A stretch of 64,000 nt of DNA from Chitinophagales bacterium. GTDB taxonomy: Bacteria > Bacteroidota > Bacteroidia > Chitinophagales > UBA10324. The translations under genes and the position numbers were made by a program. The stretch's first letter is position 1. The number at the start of each line of letters is the position of its first letter. Below the pieces are notes generated by a model. The model saw nothing but the letters and a program-made list of their open reading frames with translations, did no database searches and was not told the DNA's origin. Below, one piece after another: positions 17,739 to 26,498 of the stretch. Location of the stretch: NCBI GenBank assembly GCA_025056305.1, contig JANWWJ010000021.1, positions 103,014 through 167,013 of the forward strand, written 5' to 3'.

Positions 17739-18367
17739 TACCCTTTAAAGTCCAGTACGCTGATGTGGCTCGTGCAGTGAATTAAGTCAGCCTCCTGATT
17801 GGAAGCGATGACTACCAATCGATTTGCGCTGTGGGCCTGCAACAGTTGCTGGTACCAAAGCACGGATTCCGCGTCTAAGTTGGCGGTGGGCTCATCTAAA
17901 AGTACCAGTGGTGTTTGCGCCATCAGCGCCAAAGCTAGTTGCAAGCGTTGCCGCAAGCCTGACGACAATGCATCTACCCGCTTGCCGGCATGCGGCCACA
18001 AGTCGGCCTGCTTCAAAACGTCTATAGCTGTAATGCCGTCTTTAAGCGGTTTCAGTCGGCTTTGCCAGCGTACAAGCTCCAGTACACTGAAGTTGTCAAT
18101 TAGTTCAATATAGGGAGCTGCAAACGACAAATAGCGATGGAGGTGTTGCGGATCTATCGGCCTTTGCTGAATCTGATACTGAATCGTACCGACTGTCGGC
18201 ATTAAGAAGCCGCCGATGAGGTGCAACAAAGTGGTCTTTCCACTGCCATTAGGTCCCATTAAAGCATACTGGGCTCCGCTGCTGAGGCGCAAGTGAACAT
18301 CTCGGAAAACCCATTGCGATTGAAACCTACGTGCGACGTGGTTAATTGTAATGGTCATATCGGCCAT
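17738..18367 (-). CDS. ABC transporter ATP-binding protein with altered catalytic motifs
   Basis: A 209-residue ATPase. Walker A is GPNGSGKTT, Walker B is PLVLLDEPTANLDA, and the signature is LSSGLRQR instead of LSGGQ. The Q-loop glutamine position reads SFAAPY and the switch histidine is replaced in VVIASNQ, so hydrolysis may be slow or unusual. I recall similar proteins (AAPY-ELI, IASN) after lpxA in other Bacteroidota. No typical permease is adjacent; the following 435-residue membrane protein overlaps its stop codon. The ATG at 18367 (MADMTITIN) overlaps the lpxA end by 26 nt; ATG 18358 is an alternative. The longer frame to 18415 is unlikely. Confidence 0.85.
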   Translation of the reverse strand: MADMTITINHVARRFQSQWVFRDVHLRLSSGAQYALMGPNGSGKTTLLHLIGGFLMPTVGTIQYQIQQRPIDPQHLHRYLSFAAPYIELIDNFSVLELVRWQSRLKPLKDGITAIDVLKQADLWPHAGKRVDALSSGLRQRLQLALALMAQTPLVLLDEPTANLDAESVLWYQQLLQAHSANRLVVIASNQEADLIHCTSHISVLDFKG

Positions 18368-19142
18368 TGGTATACCCCTTGAGGATGCCCCGCTCGCTTT
18401 TACGAATAAAATCAATAATCAAATCGCGCTCGGCCGAAGGGGCTACCTGAGCTTCTACCAAAGAAACTGCTTTGGACACATTGTGATTTTTTATAAATAT
18501 AATGCGGTATATATCTTCAATGTGGTTTATTGTTTGCTCGTCGTACCCTCTGCGGCGTAATCCCACGGAATTTACGCCCATGTAACACAAGGGCTCTTTG
18601 GCGGCCCGAACGAAGGGCGGAACGTCTTTCCGTACTAAGGACCCCCCAGAAATAAAGGCATGCCTTCCGATTCGGACAAATTGATGTACGGCGGTGACTC
18701 CTCCAAGCACTGCATAATCTTCAATAACGATGTGGCCAGCTAAAGCTGCGTTATTGGCGATAATGCAATTGTTTCCAATTACACAGTCGTGCGCCACGTG
18801 GGAATAGGCCATGATTAAACAACCGGAGCCAATCTGAGTCTTTCCGCTCCAAGCGGTGCCGCGATTCACCGTTACACATTCGCGAATGATGGTGCCATCG
18901 CCAATTATTGCTATGGTAGGCTCATTTTTGTATTTGAGATCCTGCGGCTCTGCACTGATCACTGCCCCCGGAAATATTTTAACGCCGTTGCCGATTCGGG
19001 CCCCATCCATAATGGTTACGTTGGGGCCAATCCAGCAGTTTTCCCCAATGACAACATCGCCATAGATCGTTACAAAAGGACTGATATGTGTGCCTTGTCC
19101 GATGATTGCCTTGGGATCTATACTGCACAAATGCAACGACAT
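18342..19142 (-). CDS. lpxA: UDP-N-acetylglucosamine O-acyltransferase
   Basis: First step of lipid A synthesis: transfers a 3-hydroxyacyl chain from ACP to the 3-OH of UDP-GlcNAc. The 266 residues form a left-handed beta-helix with hexapeptide repeats (IGENCWIGPN, IGNGVKIFPG) and the catalytic histidine H118 in YSHVAHDC (equivalent to H125 of E. coli) plus H115. The start at 19142 gives the normal N-terminus; the frame is open to 19253 but that overlaps the lpxC-fabZ gene. It lies 20 nt after lpxC-fabZ and overlaps the ABC ATPase gene downstream. Confidence 0.96.
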   Translation of the reverse strand: MSLHLCSIDPKAIIGQGTHISPFVTIYGDVVIGENCWIGPNVTIMDGARIGNGVKIFPGAVISAEPQDLKYKNEPTIAIIGDGTIIRECVTVNRGTAWSGKTQIGSGCLIMAYSHVAHDCVIGNNCIIANNAALAGHIVIEDYAVLGGVTAVHQFVRIGRHAFISGGSLVRKDVPPFVRAAKEPLCYMGVNSVGLRRRGYDEQTINHIEDIYRIIFIKNHNVSKAVSLVEAQVAPSAERDLIIDFIRKSERGILKGYTNGRYDHYN

Positions 19143-19162
19143 AACACGAAGCCTTTTAGCGT

Positions 19163-20563
19163 TTAACCTTGTTCTTTGCGAACGATTTTTGCGACTAAAT
19201 GTGCCTCCGTAACCACCTTGTTGCCCACATAAACCGTCCCCTTCATCTCGCACAAGCCTCGGCGGATTGGACTGAGCAGTTCTAACTTCATGATCAGCGT
19301 GTCGCCCGGGACGACCTTGTTTTTGAATTTGGCCTGATCAATTTTGAGGAAATAAGTGTCCCAGTTTTCCGGATCACTCACGGTATTGAGCACTAAGAGG
19401 CCGCCGGTTTGAGCCATGGCTTCGATCTGCAATACGCCGGGCATGACGGGATTGCCCGGGAAATGACCCTGAAAGTAGGCTTCATTAAACGTGACACACT
19501 TAACCCCCACGACGTGATGGTCCGACATTTCAATGATTTTGTCCACCAGCAAAAATGGGTATTTGTGCGGCAGATAGCGGGCAATTTTTCGGATGTCCAT
19601 CACCGGGGGAGCATTAGGGTCATATTGAGGAATATTTTTCATCTGCTTGTTTTCCTTAATATGAGCTTTGATCAGTTTGGCAAATTCAATGTTGGCTGCA
19701 TGGCCCGGCCGGTGCGCTATAATTTTTGCTTTAAAAGGATAACCCACCAATGCCAGATCGCCCACGATATCCAGCAGCTTATGGCGCGCTGGCTCGTTTC
19801 GGTAACGCAAGGTTACGTTGTTCAGGTAGCCTTCTTCCACTTCAATATCTTCCCGATTAAACAACACGGCTAACTTGCGCAGCCGCTGCTCATCGATTTT
19901 GCGATCTACAATGACCAAGGCATTATCCAGGGATCCGCCTCGGATCAGGTTCTTGTCCAACAACGATTCAATTTCATGCAAAAAACAGAAAGTTCGTGCC
20001 TGCGCAATTTCCTTTCGAAACTCTGAAATATGATCGACCGTGGCATGCTGAGGCCCTAAAACATTGGAATTGTAATCAATCATCACAGATAGCTGATAAT
20101 CTTCTGACGGAATAGCTACCAATTCTACATTACGGCTTTCATCCTTGTATATTATATTTTTTGTTAATGTATGATATTCTTTGATAAAATCAGTCTGCAC
20201 TTCAATACCGGCGTCCAGAATGGCCTCGGTGAACAGCCTGGAGCTGCCGTCCAAGATTGGTACTTCCGGGCCATCGATATCGATGAGAGCGTTGTCGATT
20301 TCGCAGCCGGCCAGTGCTGCCAGCAAGTGCTCTACGGTCATTACGCGCACGCCGTTACAGCCCAGCGTGGTGCCGCGCGATACATCGGTGACCATGTCCA
20401 CATCAGCCTTAATACAAGGCTGCTGGTCCAGGTCAATGCGGCGGAATACGATGCCGTGGTTTCCGGGAGCCGGATGTACCGTCACATTGGCACTTTCCCC
20501 CGTATGTACTCCGATGCCCGAAACCGTAAACGGCCTTTTGAGGGTTTGTTGATAGGCTTGCAT
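19163..20563 (-). CDS. lpxC-fabZ: Bifunctional LpxC deacetylase / FabZ dehydratase
   Basis: A fusion typical of Bacteroidota, 466 residues. The N-terminal LpxC domain (1 to about 305) removes the acetyl group from UDP-3-O-acyl-GlcNAc, the committed lipid A step; zinc ligands are H79, H261 and D265 and the catalytic histidine is H288 (HRPGHAANIE). The C-terminal FabZ domain (about 320-466) dehydrates 3-hydroxyacyl-ACP and shows LPHKYPFLLVD, H367 in FQGHFPG and E381 in EAMAQ. The fusion places the enzymes that compete for 3-hydroxyacyl-ACP in one protein. It sits between lpxD (51-nt gap) and lpxA (20-nt gap). Confidence 0.97.
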   Translation of the reverse strand: MQAYQQTLKRPFTVSGIGVHTGESANVTVHPAPGNHGIVFRRIDLDQQPCIKADVDMVTDVSRGTTLGCNGVRVMTVEHLLAALAGCEIDNALIDIDGPEVPILDGSSRLFTEAILDAGIEVQTDFIKEYHTLTKNIIYKDESRNVELVAIPSEDYQLSVMIDYNSNVLGPQHATVDHISEFRKEIAQARTFCFLHEIESLLDKNLIRGGSLDNALVIVDRKIDEQRLRKLAVLFNREDIEVEEGYLNNVTLRYRNEPARHKLLDIVGDLALVGYPFKAKIIAHRPGHAANIEFAKLIKAHIKENKQMKNIPQYDPNAPPVMDIRKIARYLPHKYPFLLVDKIIEMSDHHVVGVKCVTFNEAYFQGHFPGNPVMPGVLQIEAMAQTGGLLVLNTVSDPENWDTYFLKIDQAKFKNKVVPGDTLIMKLELLSPIRRGLCEMKGTVYVGNKVVTEAHLVAKIVRKEQG

Positions 20564-20614
20564 GAACCCTTTTTTAAACGTCCCTGAGCCTCAACGATGC
20601 TCCTGTCTTGCAGG

Positions 20615-21673
20615 CTAAGTTAGTTTTTCTTCACTATGAATTTTCTGCAATTCTTTAACCTGTTGCTCCAGCTCTTCCAATCTTTTGACCAACAGGGGAA
20701 GCTGGCGCGCCAAGCTTTGGGCCCGAAGGGCTGCCGCATAATCGAACGCCGGAGAGCCGGTGACTGCTTTGCCTGGCTGGATTATGGATTTGGTAACCCC
20801 GCTTTGCGCATTGATGCGCGAATACGGCGCAATGGTCAAATGGCCCACGATGCCGGCCTGCCCTCCTATCTGGCAATGATCACCGATTCGGGTGCTGCCA
20901 GCAATACCGGCTTGAGCCGCAATAACGGTATGCGCCCCAATCTCAACGTTGTGGGCCACCTGAATGAGATTGTCCAGCTTAGCTCCTTGTCGGATGATGG
21001 TTGCCCCTATTGTCCCTCGGTCGATGGCACAATTAGCCCCAATTTCCACGTCATCTTCGATAATTACAGAACCCTGCTGGGGAATCTTGCGGTAGCTTCC
21101 GTCTTTAAGGGGGGCAAAGCCAAAACCATCGCTGCCGACGACGGTAGAGGCATGAATCACACAACGCCTACCTATTTGTACCCCAGGATAAAGCACCACA
21201 GAAGGAAACAAAACGGTTTGCTCCCCTATTTTGCAATGATCACCTACATAACTGAGGGCATGGATCCGCGCACCCGCAGCAATAAAGGCATGGGCCCCGA
21301 TAACCGTCAGTGGGCCGATATAGGCTGATGGATCGACCTGAGCAGAATCAGCAACAATGGCAGAGGGATGGATTCCCGGCTTCGGCTCCTCAAAACTGTT
21401 GAAATGTTCCAGCACCTGTGCAAAGGAAACGTAGGGATGATCGACACGGATCAAGGCCGGACGCACCGGCCGGTCAAACGACAAATCACGCGGCACGATC
21501 AGTGCGGCAGCCTCGCTTTGATATGCAAAAGATTGATATTTACGATCGGCAATGAAGGATATCGTTCCTTCCCCTGCATTCTCAATCGATGCAGGCCGCA
21601 AGACCAGTCGGCTTCCGTCTCCTTCCAAGGTACCCCCCAACAGTTCGCACCATTGCGCCGCCGTCCGTGTCAT
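20615..21673 (-). CDS. lpxD: UDP-3-O-(3-hydroxyacyl)glucosamine N-acyltransferase
   Basis: Adds the second 3-hydroxyacyl chain, to the 2-amino group of UDP-3-O-acyl-glucosamine. The 352 residues comprise an N-terminal uridine-binding domain (to about 100), a hexapeptide beta-helix (about 100-310) with the catalytic histidine in LIQVAHNVEIG, and a C-terminal helix with coiled-coil character (KRLEELEQQVKELQK). It is first in the operon lpxD, lpxC-fabZ, lpxA, ABC ATPase, membrane protein. A -7-type box ends only 4 nt before the ATG. Confidence 0.96.
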   Translation of the reverse strand: MTRTAAQWCELLGGTLEGDGSRLVLRPASIENAGEGTISFIADRKYQSFAYQSEAAALIVPRDLSFDRPVRPALIRVDHPYVSFAQVLEHFNSFEEPKPGIHPSAIVADSAQVDPSAYIGPLTVIGAHAFIAAGARIHALSYVGDHCKIGEQTVLFPSVVLYPGVQIGRRCVIHASTVVGSDGFGFAPLKDGSYRKIPQQGSVIIEDDVEIGANCAIDRGTIGATIIRQGAKLDNLIQVAHNVEIGAHTVIAAQAGIAGSTRIGDHCQIGGQAGIVGHLTIAPYSRINAQSGVTKSIIQPGKAVTGSPAFDYAAALRAQSLARQLPLLVKRLEELEQQVKELQKIHSEEKLT

Positions 21674-21677
21674 GCAA

Positions 21678-21685
21678 CAAAAATA
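21678..21685 (-). promoter_or_regulatory. -7 element abutting lpxD start
   Basis: The minus strand reads TATTTTTG, an exact match to TAnnTTTG, ending 4 nt before the lpxD ATG. Transcription would start at or next to the A of the ATG. No -33 TTTG at the expected spacing is visible. Confidence 0.35.
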
Positions 21686-21791
21686 CGCTGTTTACAGCCA
21701 GAGGTTAGATAAATTATTTTTTCACCGATGCAATCAGGAACATAATCCTTTCCTGTCATCAGGCGAAAGCCGATGCAAAACACTCAGGCCT

Positions 21792-22190
21792 TTAGCCAAA
21801 AATTTCCTTCATGCGTTTGTCCAATTTACGGATCAGTGCTTGTTCTTTTTTGCTTTGGCCTCTATCGGATTTTGACAGCGCCTCGGCTAAACTCTTTACC
21901 AAATTCTTTAATCCTTTATCAAATGCAGTCTTGTGCGACTCCACATAGCTGCAAAAGGATTCAAAACAGGCTTCAGGGCTGGCGTCTTGATCCATGAGAA
22001 TATCAAATTCAATTTCTGCATAATATGCATTATCGGTACCAAACGCATCAGTGCTTGGCTCCTGCGGTACCAGTATTTTTTCAACGATCTCACGCAAGCG
22101 GTTGTATTCTTTTTTTTGAACGTTGCCGTCTATAGCTGCAATGGCGTAGAGCAGTTTGCCTAATTCCGAGTAAAAGCGACGGTATTGCAT
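21792..22190 (-). CDS. Small TerB-like helical protein
   Basis: A 132-residue acidic/basic, all-helical cytosolic protein. The segment FYSELGKLLYAIAAIDGNVQ followed by KEYNRLREIV is like the TerB/tellurite-resistance-type helical domain that often senses metal or stress, but the remaining sequence (YVESHKTAFDKGLKNLV) is less similar and no metal site is certain. The ATG at 22190 is preceded by GAGGTGAAG, a rare purine-rich sequence that could act as a ribosome site; an ATG at 22217 would add 9 residues (MELCCKEVK). It diverges from the PorE-like gene. Confidence 0.65.
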   Translation of the reverse strand: MQYRRFYSELGKLLYAIAAIDGNVQKKEYNRLREIVEKILVPQEPSTDAFGTDNAYYAEIEFDILMDQDASPEACFESFCSYVESHKTAFDKGLKNLVKSLAEALSKSDRGQSKKEQALIRKLDKRMKEIFG

Positions 22191-22293
22191 CTTCACCTCT
22201 TTGCAACAAAGTTCCATAGGGCTTTTTATTTTTTCTAATCGCTGGTTTCCGCAACAAACTTTTGGCTATCGGCAGGCCGTTGATCCTTTAACC

Positions 22294-22301
22294 TACTTTT
22301 G
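22294..22301 (+). promoter_or_regulatory. -7 element for PorE-like lipoprotein gene
   Basis: TACTTTTG matches TAnnTTTG exactly and ends 14 nt before the ATG at 22316. The expected -33 TTTG is not found at a 19-21 nt spacer; a TTTG lies 29 nt upstream. Confidence 0.45.
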
Positions 22302-22315
22302 CCCGTAGCTGAACC

Positions 22316-24313
22316 ATGCGTCGGGCTCTCTTGCTTTGCTGTGTTTCTGGGGTCTTGGGGTTTGCTTCTTGCCTGATCACACAACAGCCTAAATCGGGTG
22401 AAATCCTTTTTGAAGAAAAAAATTATGCGCATGCCATTGACAAGCTTTTGCAAGAATTTTCTGCGGCCACGGAAACAACCGTCAAGGCCAAGTTGGCTTT
22501 TTTAATTGGTGAATCTTATCGGCTTTGCGGTCAGTACGTACCCGCCGAGCAATGGTACCAACGTTCGTTGGTTCTGGATGCCAACCAGCAAACCGAATTT
22601 CTTTATGCCTCCATGTTAAAGGCAAATGAAAAATACGAGGAAGCGCTCCAGGCATTTTCCCAGTACGTTACTCGTTATCCTTTTGACGAATACGGCCATC
22701 GCGAAATAGAGGCTTGTCAACTAGCGATGCAATGGAAGAAGGAAAACACAGCAGTACATATCAAAGCATTGGACGAATTAAACAGTGCGGCTTCTGAGTA
22801 CGCTCCGGTTTTTGCCCCTGAAGGGGCCATGTGGTTTACCAGCGATCGTGATGCCGCCACCGGCGATGAAGCCTATGGATGGACCGGTAGAAAATTTAGC
22901 GATTTGTTTTTGGCCGGCCGTTTAGCGGTTGACCGCTGGCAATCCCCTCGGGCTCTGCCTGCACCCATCAACACCCCTTTCAACGAAGGTGCTGCCAGCT
23001 TTTCGGCCGATAAACGTCTCTGCCTTTTTACGCGTTGCGGAAGCACCGGCCCGGCCGACGATTATTGCCAGATTTATGCGGCAACGAGCAACGATACCGG
23101 ATGGAATGAGCCAGAGTTGTTGCCTTTGTTCAGCGATACCTGCAACGTTTTACATCCCTTTCTAACATCAGACGGCAAGGAACTCTACGTCAGTGCCGAT
23201 GTAGAAGGAGGTTATGGAGGAAAAGACATTTACGTATTCACGCTTCAACTGGATGGCAGGTGGGGAAATCCGCGAAACTTGGGCTCCTCGGTAAACACGG
23301 AAGGGGATGAGATTTTTCCTTTTATCGGTCCCGATCAACGGCTCTATTTTGCCAGCAACGGTCATGCAGGCATGGGCGGTTTTGATCTTTATGTGGCCAG
23401 CCGGCTTCAACGCCAGTGGGGAAATGTACAGAACTTGAAACCTCCTTTTAATTCCGGTGCTGATGACCTATCGTTAGTACTAGAACCTTTAAGCCGTGAA
23501 GACCAACGCCGTTATGTTCGGCGGGGCATCTTTGCCTCAAACCGTCCGGGAGGTAAAGGCAACGATGATCTCTATCTGTTCTGGGAAGAGAAAAAGAAAG
23601 TTTACCTGTTGTCGGTGCAGGTAGTGGAAAAGTTGTTTGAGCGCCCCAACGACCCAAACAGTGCAGTCATAGGCTTTAAGCCGCTGGTAGATCAGCCCAT
23701 TCACATTCAAGAAGTCAATACCCAAGGTCAACCGCTGGGTGCTATGATAAGCCTACGCACCAACGAACAAGGAACAGTATTGACGGCTTTGGGTGAAGAA
23801 AAAATGTACCGACTATCGGTTTCCCGTCCGGATTATTTTACCCGTACAGAAACCGCCAATACAAAGGATTTCGCTCACCGCGATGAAGACACAATCCTCA
23901 TAAACATGCGTGTAGTGATGGATCGCATCTACCGAGATGTAGAAATCAATCTGCCCAACATTTATTACGATTATGACAAAGCAACGATCCGTGCCGATGC
24001 GCGCCCCGTTTTAGACACCTTAGCCGCCTTGCTTTTGGCCAATCCCCACATCAGCATCGAAATTGGCTCGCATACCGATGCACGCGGCAGCGCTGCCTAC
24101 AACCAGCGCCTATCCCAGGCACGAGCGCAGAGTGTGGTCAATTATTTAACTGAAAAAGGGGTAAGCCCAGATCGTCTTTCGGCGCGAGGTTATGGCGAAA
24201 GCCTTCTGGTGAACCGGTGTTCCGATGGGGTACCGTGTACCGAAGAAGAGCATCAACAAAATCGACGCACTACATTCAAGGTCACCGCTGTTCGCCCTAC
24301 TGAACAACAATGA
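22316..24313 (+). CDS. PorE-like OmpA-family lipoprotein (TPR, PD40 propeller, OmpA domain)
   Basis: A 665-residue envelope protein. The lipobox ends at C19 (GFASC), predicting an outer-membrane lipoprotein. It has TPR-like repeats (about 25-130), a PD40/WD40-like beta-propeller (about 150-420; MWFTSDRD, YVSADVEGGYGGKDIY, YFASNGHAGMGGFDLY), a carboxypeptidase-regulatory-like region (about 440-530), and a C-terminal OmpA domain (about 545-660) with peptidoglycan-binding SHTDARG and RRTTFKV. This order is that of PorE, which ties the T9SS to peptidoglycan. It is not beside a porP gene, unlike its paralogue at 53529. It is followed by a FtsB-like gene. Confidence 0.88.
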   Translation: MRRALLLCCVSGVLGFASCLITQQPKSGEILFEEKNYAHAIDKLLQEFSAATETTVKAKLAFLIGESYRLCGQYVPAEQWYQRSLVLDANQQTEFLYASMLKANEKYEEALQAFSQYVTRYPFDEYGHREIEACQLAMQWKKENTAVHIKALDELNSAASEYAPVFAPEGAMWFTSDRDAATGDEAYGWTGRKFSDLFLAGRLAVDRWQSPRALPAPINTPFNEGAASFSADKRLCLFTRCGSTGPADDYCQIYAATSNDTGWNEPELLPLFSDTCNVLHPFLTSDGKELYVSADVEGGYGGKDIYVFTLQLDGRWGNPRNLGSSVNTEGDEIFPFIGPDQRLYFASNGHAGMGGFDLYVASRLQRQWGNVQNLKPPFNSGADDLSLVLEPLSREDQRRYVRRGIFASNRPGGKGNDDLYLFWEEKKKVYLLSVQVVEKLFERPNDPNSAVIGFKPLVDQPIHIQEVNTQGQPLGAMISLRTNEQGTVLTALGEEKMYRLSVSRPDYFTRTETANTKDFAHRDEDTILINMRVVMDRIYRDVEINLPNIYYDYDKATIRADARPVLDTLAALLLANPHISIEIGSHTDARGSAAYNQRLSQARAQSVVNYLTEKGVSPDRLSARGYGESLLVNRCSDGVPCTEEEHQQNRRTTFKVTAVRPTEQQ

Positions 24314-24423
24314 TCCGCAAGCGTCAAGCATACAAACCCTGGCCTTCTGTGGAAAACAGCGACAGAAATTTTGGCTTATGCTGACCTCTGCCGACCAAAT
24401 TAGCTGAGCATTCGCTCTCATTC

Positions 24424-24732
24424 ATGTACCAAAAAATTTATCCGTTTCCCTCGTGGCTGCGGAATAAATACGTAGTGGTATTGTTGTTCTTTGCAATTTG
24501 GATGCTGCTTTTAGATCGGTACAACCTGATCAGTCAGGTTCGCTTGTACCATACCCTCAAATCGCTGGAACGGAAACAAGCCTTTTATGAAAAAGAGATT
24601 CAACACCTGAGGGAACAAAAACAAATCCTCTTAAACAATCCGCAGCAGTTAGAAAAAGTAGCTCGGGAGCAATTTTTGATGAAAAGGCCGAATGAAGATC
24701 TCTACATCATTCTGCCACCCCAAAAACCCTGA
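24424..24732 (+). CDS. FtsB/DivIC-like septum formation protein
   Basis: A 102-residue bitopic protein: a short cytoplasmic N-terminus, one membrane helix (about 17-36, VVVLLFFAIWMLLLDRYN), then a periplasmic coiled coil (KSLERKQAFYEKEIQHLREQ) and a conserved short tail (LEKVAREQFLMKRPNEDLYII). This matches the DivIC/FtsB family, which bridges the FtsQ-FtsL complex at the division site. It lies 110 nt after the PorE-like gene on the same strand. The gene name is not assigned because ftsB and divIC members are not separable by sight. Confidence 0.85.
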   Translation: MYQKIYPFPSWLRNKYVVVLLFFAIWMLLLDRYNLISQVRLYHTLKSLERKQAFYEKEIQHLREQKQILLNNPQQLEKVAREQFLMKRPNEDLYIILPPQKP

Positions 24733-24775
24733 CCAGCGAAACCGAGGGCTGCACCTAAGCTGCTTCCGGCTTCTT

Positions 24776-26419
24776 TCACGACACCAGGGTGCGATTGCCT
24801 ACCCAGACAAAACGACGTGCGAGAAAAGCTGCATCTGTAAAGCATGCGGTTCCAGCCGCATTCCCTCCTGTTCCGTGCAAGTCACTGAAGGCCGCATGCT
24901 GGTTTACCCAAACCGGTCCTGTCAGATTGAAAGATACAGGAACAAACAATTCATTCATGCGCAGGGCAATTTCATTACATAAATCCTGATTGGTTGAGTA
25001 AACCAGGCAAGTAATGGCCCCTTTTTCGCGGGCTAAAACGGTAGCTTCTTCAATAGCTTCTCGTGTATCGTTTGCACGGATTACAACCGCTAGGGGTCCA
25101 AAAAGTTCTTCACGATACAAATTCGATGAAGAGGCCTTTACTTCCAAAATAACCGGTTTAAACACGGCAGCATCGGGAAACTCTTCGTTTATAGCCGGTT
25201 CCAACGTTTGCCCCATGGTCTGAGCTATTTCAGCAATACGCTGCCGCGTCTTTTCATTTTGCAACGCTCCAAGCACGCCGGCTGCGGTCTTGGGATTTGA
25301 GCCCAACTGTTGAATTCCTTGGCGTATGGCTTCCACTACTTGGTCTTGGGTGAGGGGCCCTGCTTCACTTGGCACCCACTTAGGTACAAAAACATTTTGC
25401 GGAGCTGTGCACATTTGACCTGAATAGAGTGAAATCGAAAAAGCGAGGTTTTGCACCACAGCATCCAAGTTTGTCACCGAATCAAGAATTACGACATTGA
25501 CCCCGGCTTTTTCAGTGTATACCACCTTATCGGTCAGCGATTCCAACCAATTGCCAAATGATGTGCTGCCGGTGTAATCCACGATTTTCACTTCCGGATG
25601 CAATACTAATTCACGCGTCAGGGGGGCATCGCTTCGGTCGCCGGTGAGCATCAACACATCGGGATTATAGCCATGGTTGCTGAGGGCTTCACGAATGGCC
25701 TTTACAGCGATTGCTATAGGCAAAACGGCCCCCGGGTGAGGCTTAACAATGGCTCCATTGCCCGTAACTAGGTTGGCAAATAAGCCGGGAAAAGTATTCC
25801 AGACAGGGAACGTGGAGCAACCAATGACAACGCCCACGCCACGGCCAAACGGTCGGTACGTCTTGTGCAGCCGCAGAGAAACTTTTCCCAAAGGCTTTTC
25901 CCATGTTACCTCATCGACGAACTGGGTTTGTAACACAAAACCCATGGCAATTACTTCCAATGCACGGTCAGCAGCATGAGGGCCTGAAGCCTGAAAACTC
26001 ATCAGCCACGACTGGCCCGTGGTGTGCTGGGTAGCAATGGCCATTTCAAAAAATCTGTCTTTAACATAATCTAAAGCTTCCATCAGCACGCCTACCCGCT
26101 CTTGCACGGAAGCGCGACGCCAAGAGGCCGTGGCCAGATTTACCTGATGAACCAGACGCGAAGGCTCATAAATGGGATAGCGGATTCCCAAGGCCTGGCG
26201 TGTAAATGGCGAAACCTCTTCACCATGCCAGGCATCTCCTTCCATCTGACCGAGTGAAAATCGTGTACCTGTCCACGATTTGAACGCTTGCTGCGCTTCC
26301 ATTGCAGCCGATTCCGGATATTGCTTAGGCGATTCCGGATATGCAAAAAAGTAATGACGTTGCTTCAAGGCTTGAACAGCCGCTTCCAACTTTTGTTGAT
26401 GTTTTGAAAACAGATCCAT
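24776..26419 (-). CDS. paaN: PaaN-type aldehyde dehydrogenase (phenylacetate degradation)
   Basis: A 547-residue aldehyde dehydrogenase superfamily protein with the long N-terminus of the PaaN family (YPESPKQYPESAA). The catalytic cysteine lies in SGQMCTAPQN. The catalytic glutamate position reads VYTEKAGVN, as in family members, and NAD-site motifs such as GCSTFPVWNTFPG are present. PaaN is annotated in phenylacetic acid ring-cleavage pathways. No paaABCDE, paaK or ring hydrolase gene is nearby, so it may instead serve another aldehyde. It diverges from a small exported protein gene with a 79-nt spacer. Confidence 0.85.
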   Translation of the reverse strand: MDLFSKHQQKLEAAVQALKQRHYFFAYPESPKQYPESAAMEAQQAFKSWTGTRFSLGQMEGDAWHGEEVSPFTRQALGIRYPIYEPSRLVHQVNLATASWRRASVQERVGVLMEALDYVKDRFFEMAIATQHTTGQSWLMSFQASGPHAADRALEVIAMGFVLQTQFVDEVTWEKPLGKVSLRLHKTYRPFGRGVGVVIGCSTFPVWNTFPGLFANLVTGNGAIVKPHPGAVLPIAIAVKAIREALSNHGYNPDVLMLTGDRSDAPLTRELVLHPEVKIVDYTGSTSFGNWLESLTDKVVYTEKAGVNVVILDSVTNLDAVVQNLAFSISLYSGQMCTAPQNVFVPKWVPSEAGPLTQDQVVEAIRQGIQQLGSNPKTAAGVLGALQNEKTRQRIAEIAQTMGQTLEPAINEEFPDAAVFKPVILEVKASSSNLYREELFGPLAVVIRANDTREAIEEATVLAREKGAITCLVYSTNQDLCNEIALRMNELFVPVSFNLTGPVWVNQHAAFSDLHGTGGNAAGTACFTDAAFLARRFVWVGNRTLVS

Positions 26420-26486
26420 GGTTGTTTGGTGTGGCGCAAAAATAGGTGCTCAGCCTGTGCTGGCCGGTGCAGCATAGCCGCCCTTT

Positions 26487-26494
26487 TATTTTTG
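26487..26494 (+). promoter_or_regulatory. -7 element just before the 26499 start
   Basis: TATTTTTG is an exact TAnnTTTG match ending 4 nt before the ATG. It would place the transcription start at about the start codon. No -33 TTTG at the expected spacing. Confidence 0.35.
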
Positions 26495-26498
26495 ATTC

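Noticed and set aside
20636..21328. 230-codon plus-strand frame opposite lpxD
   Set aside because: It lies wholly within the well-supported lpxD gene on the other strand and has no family features.
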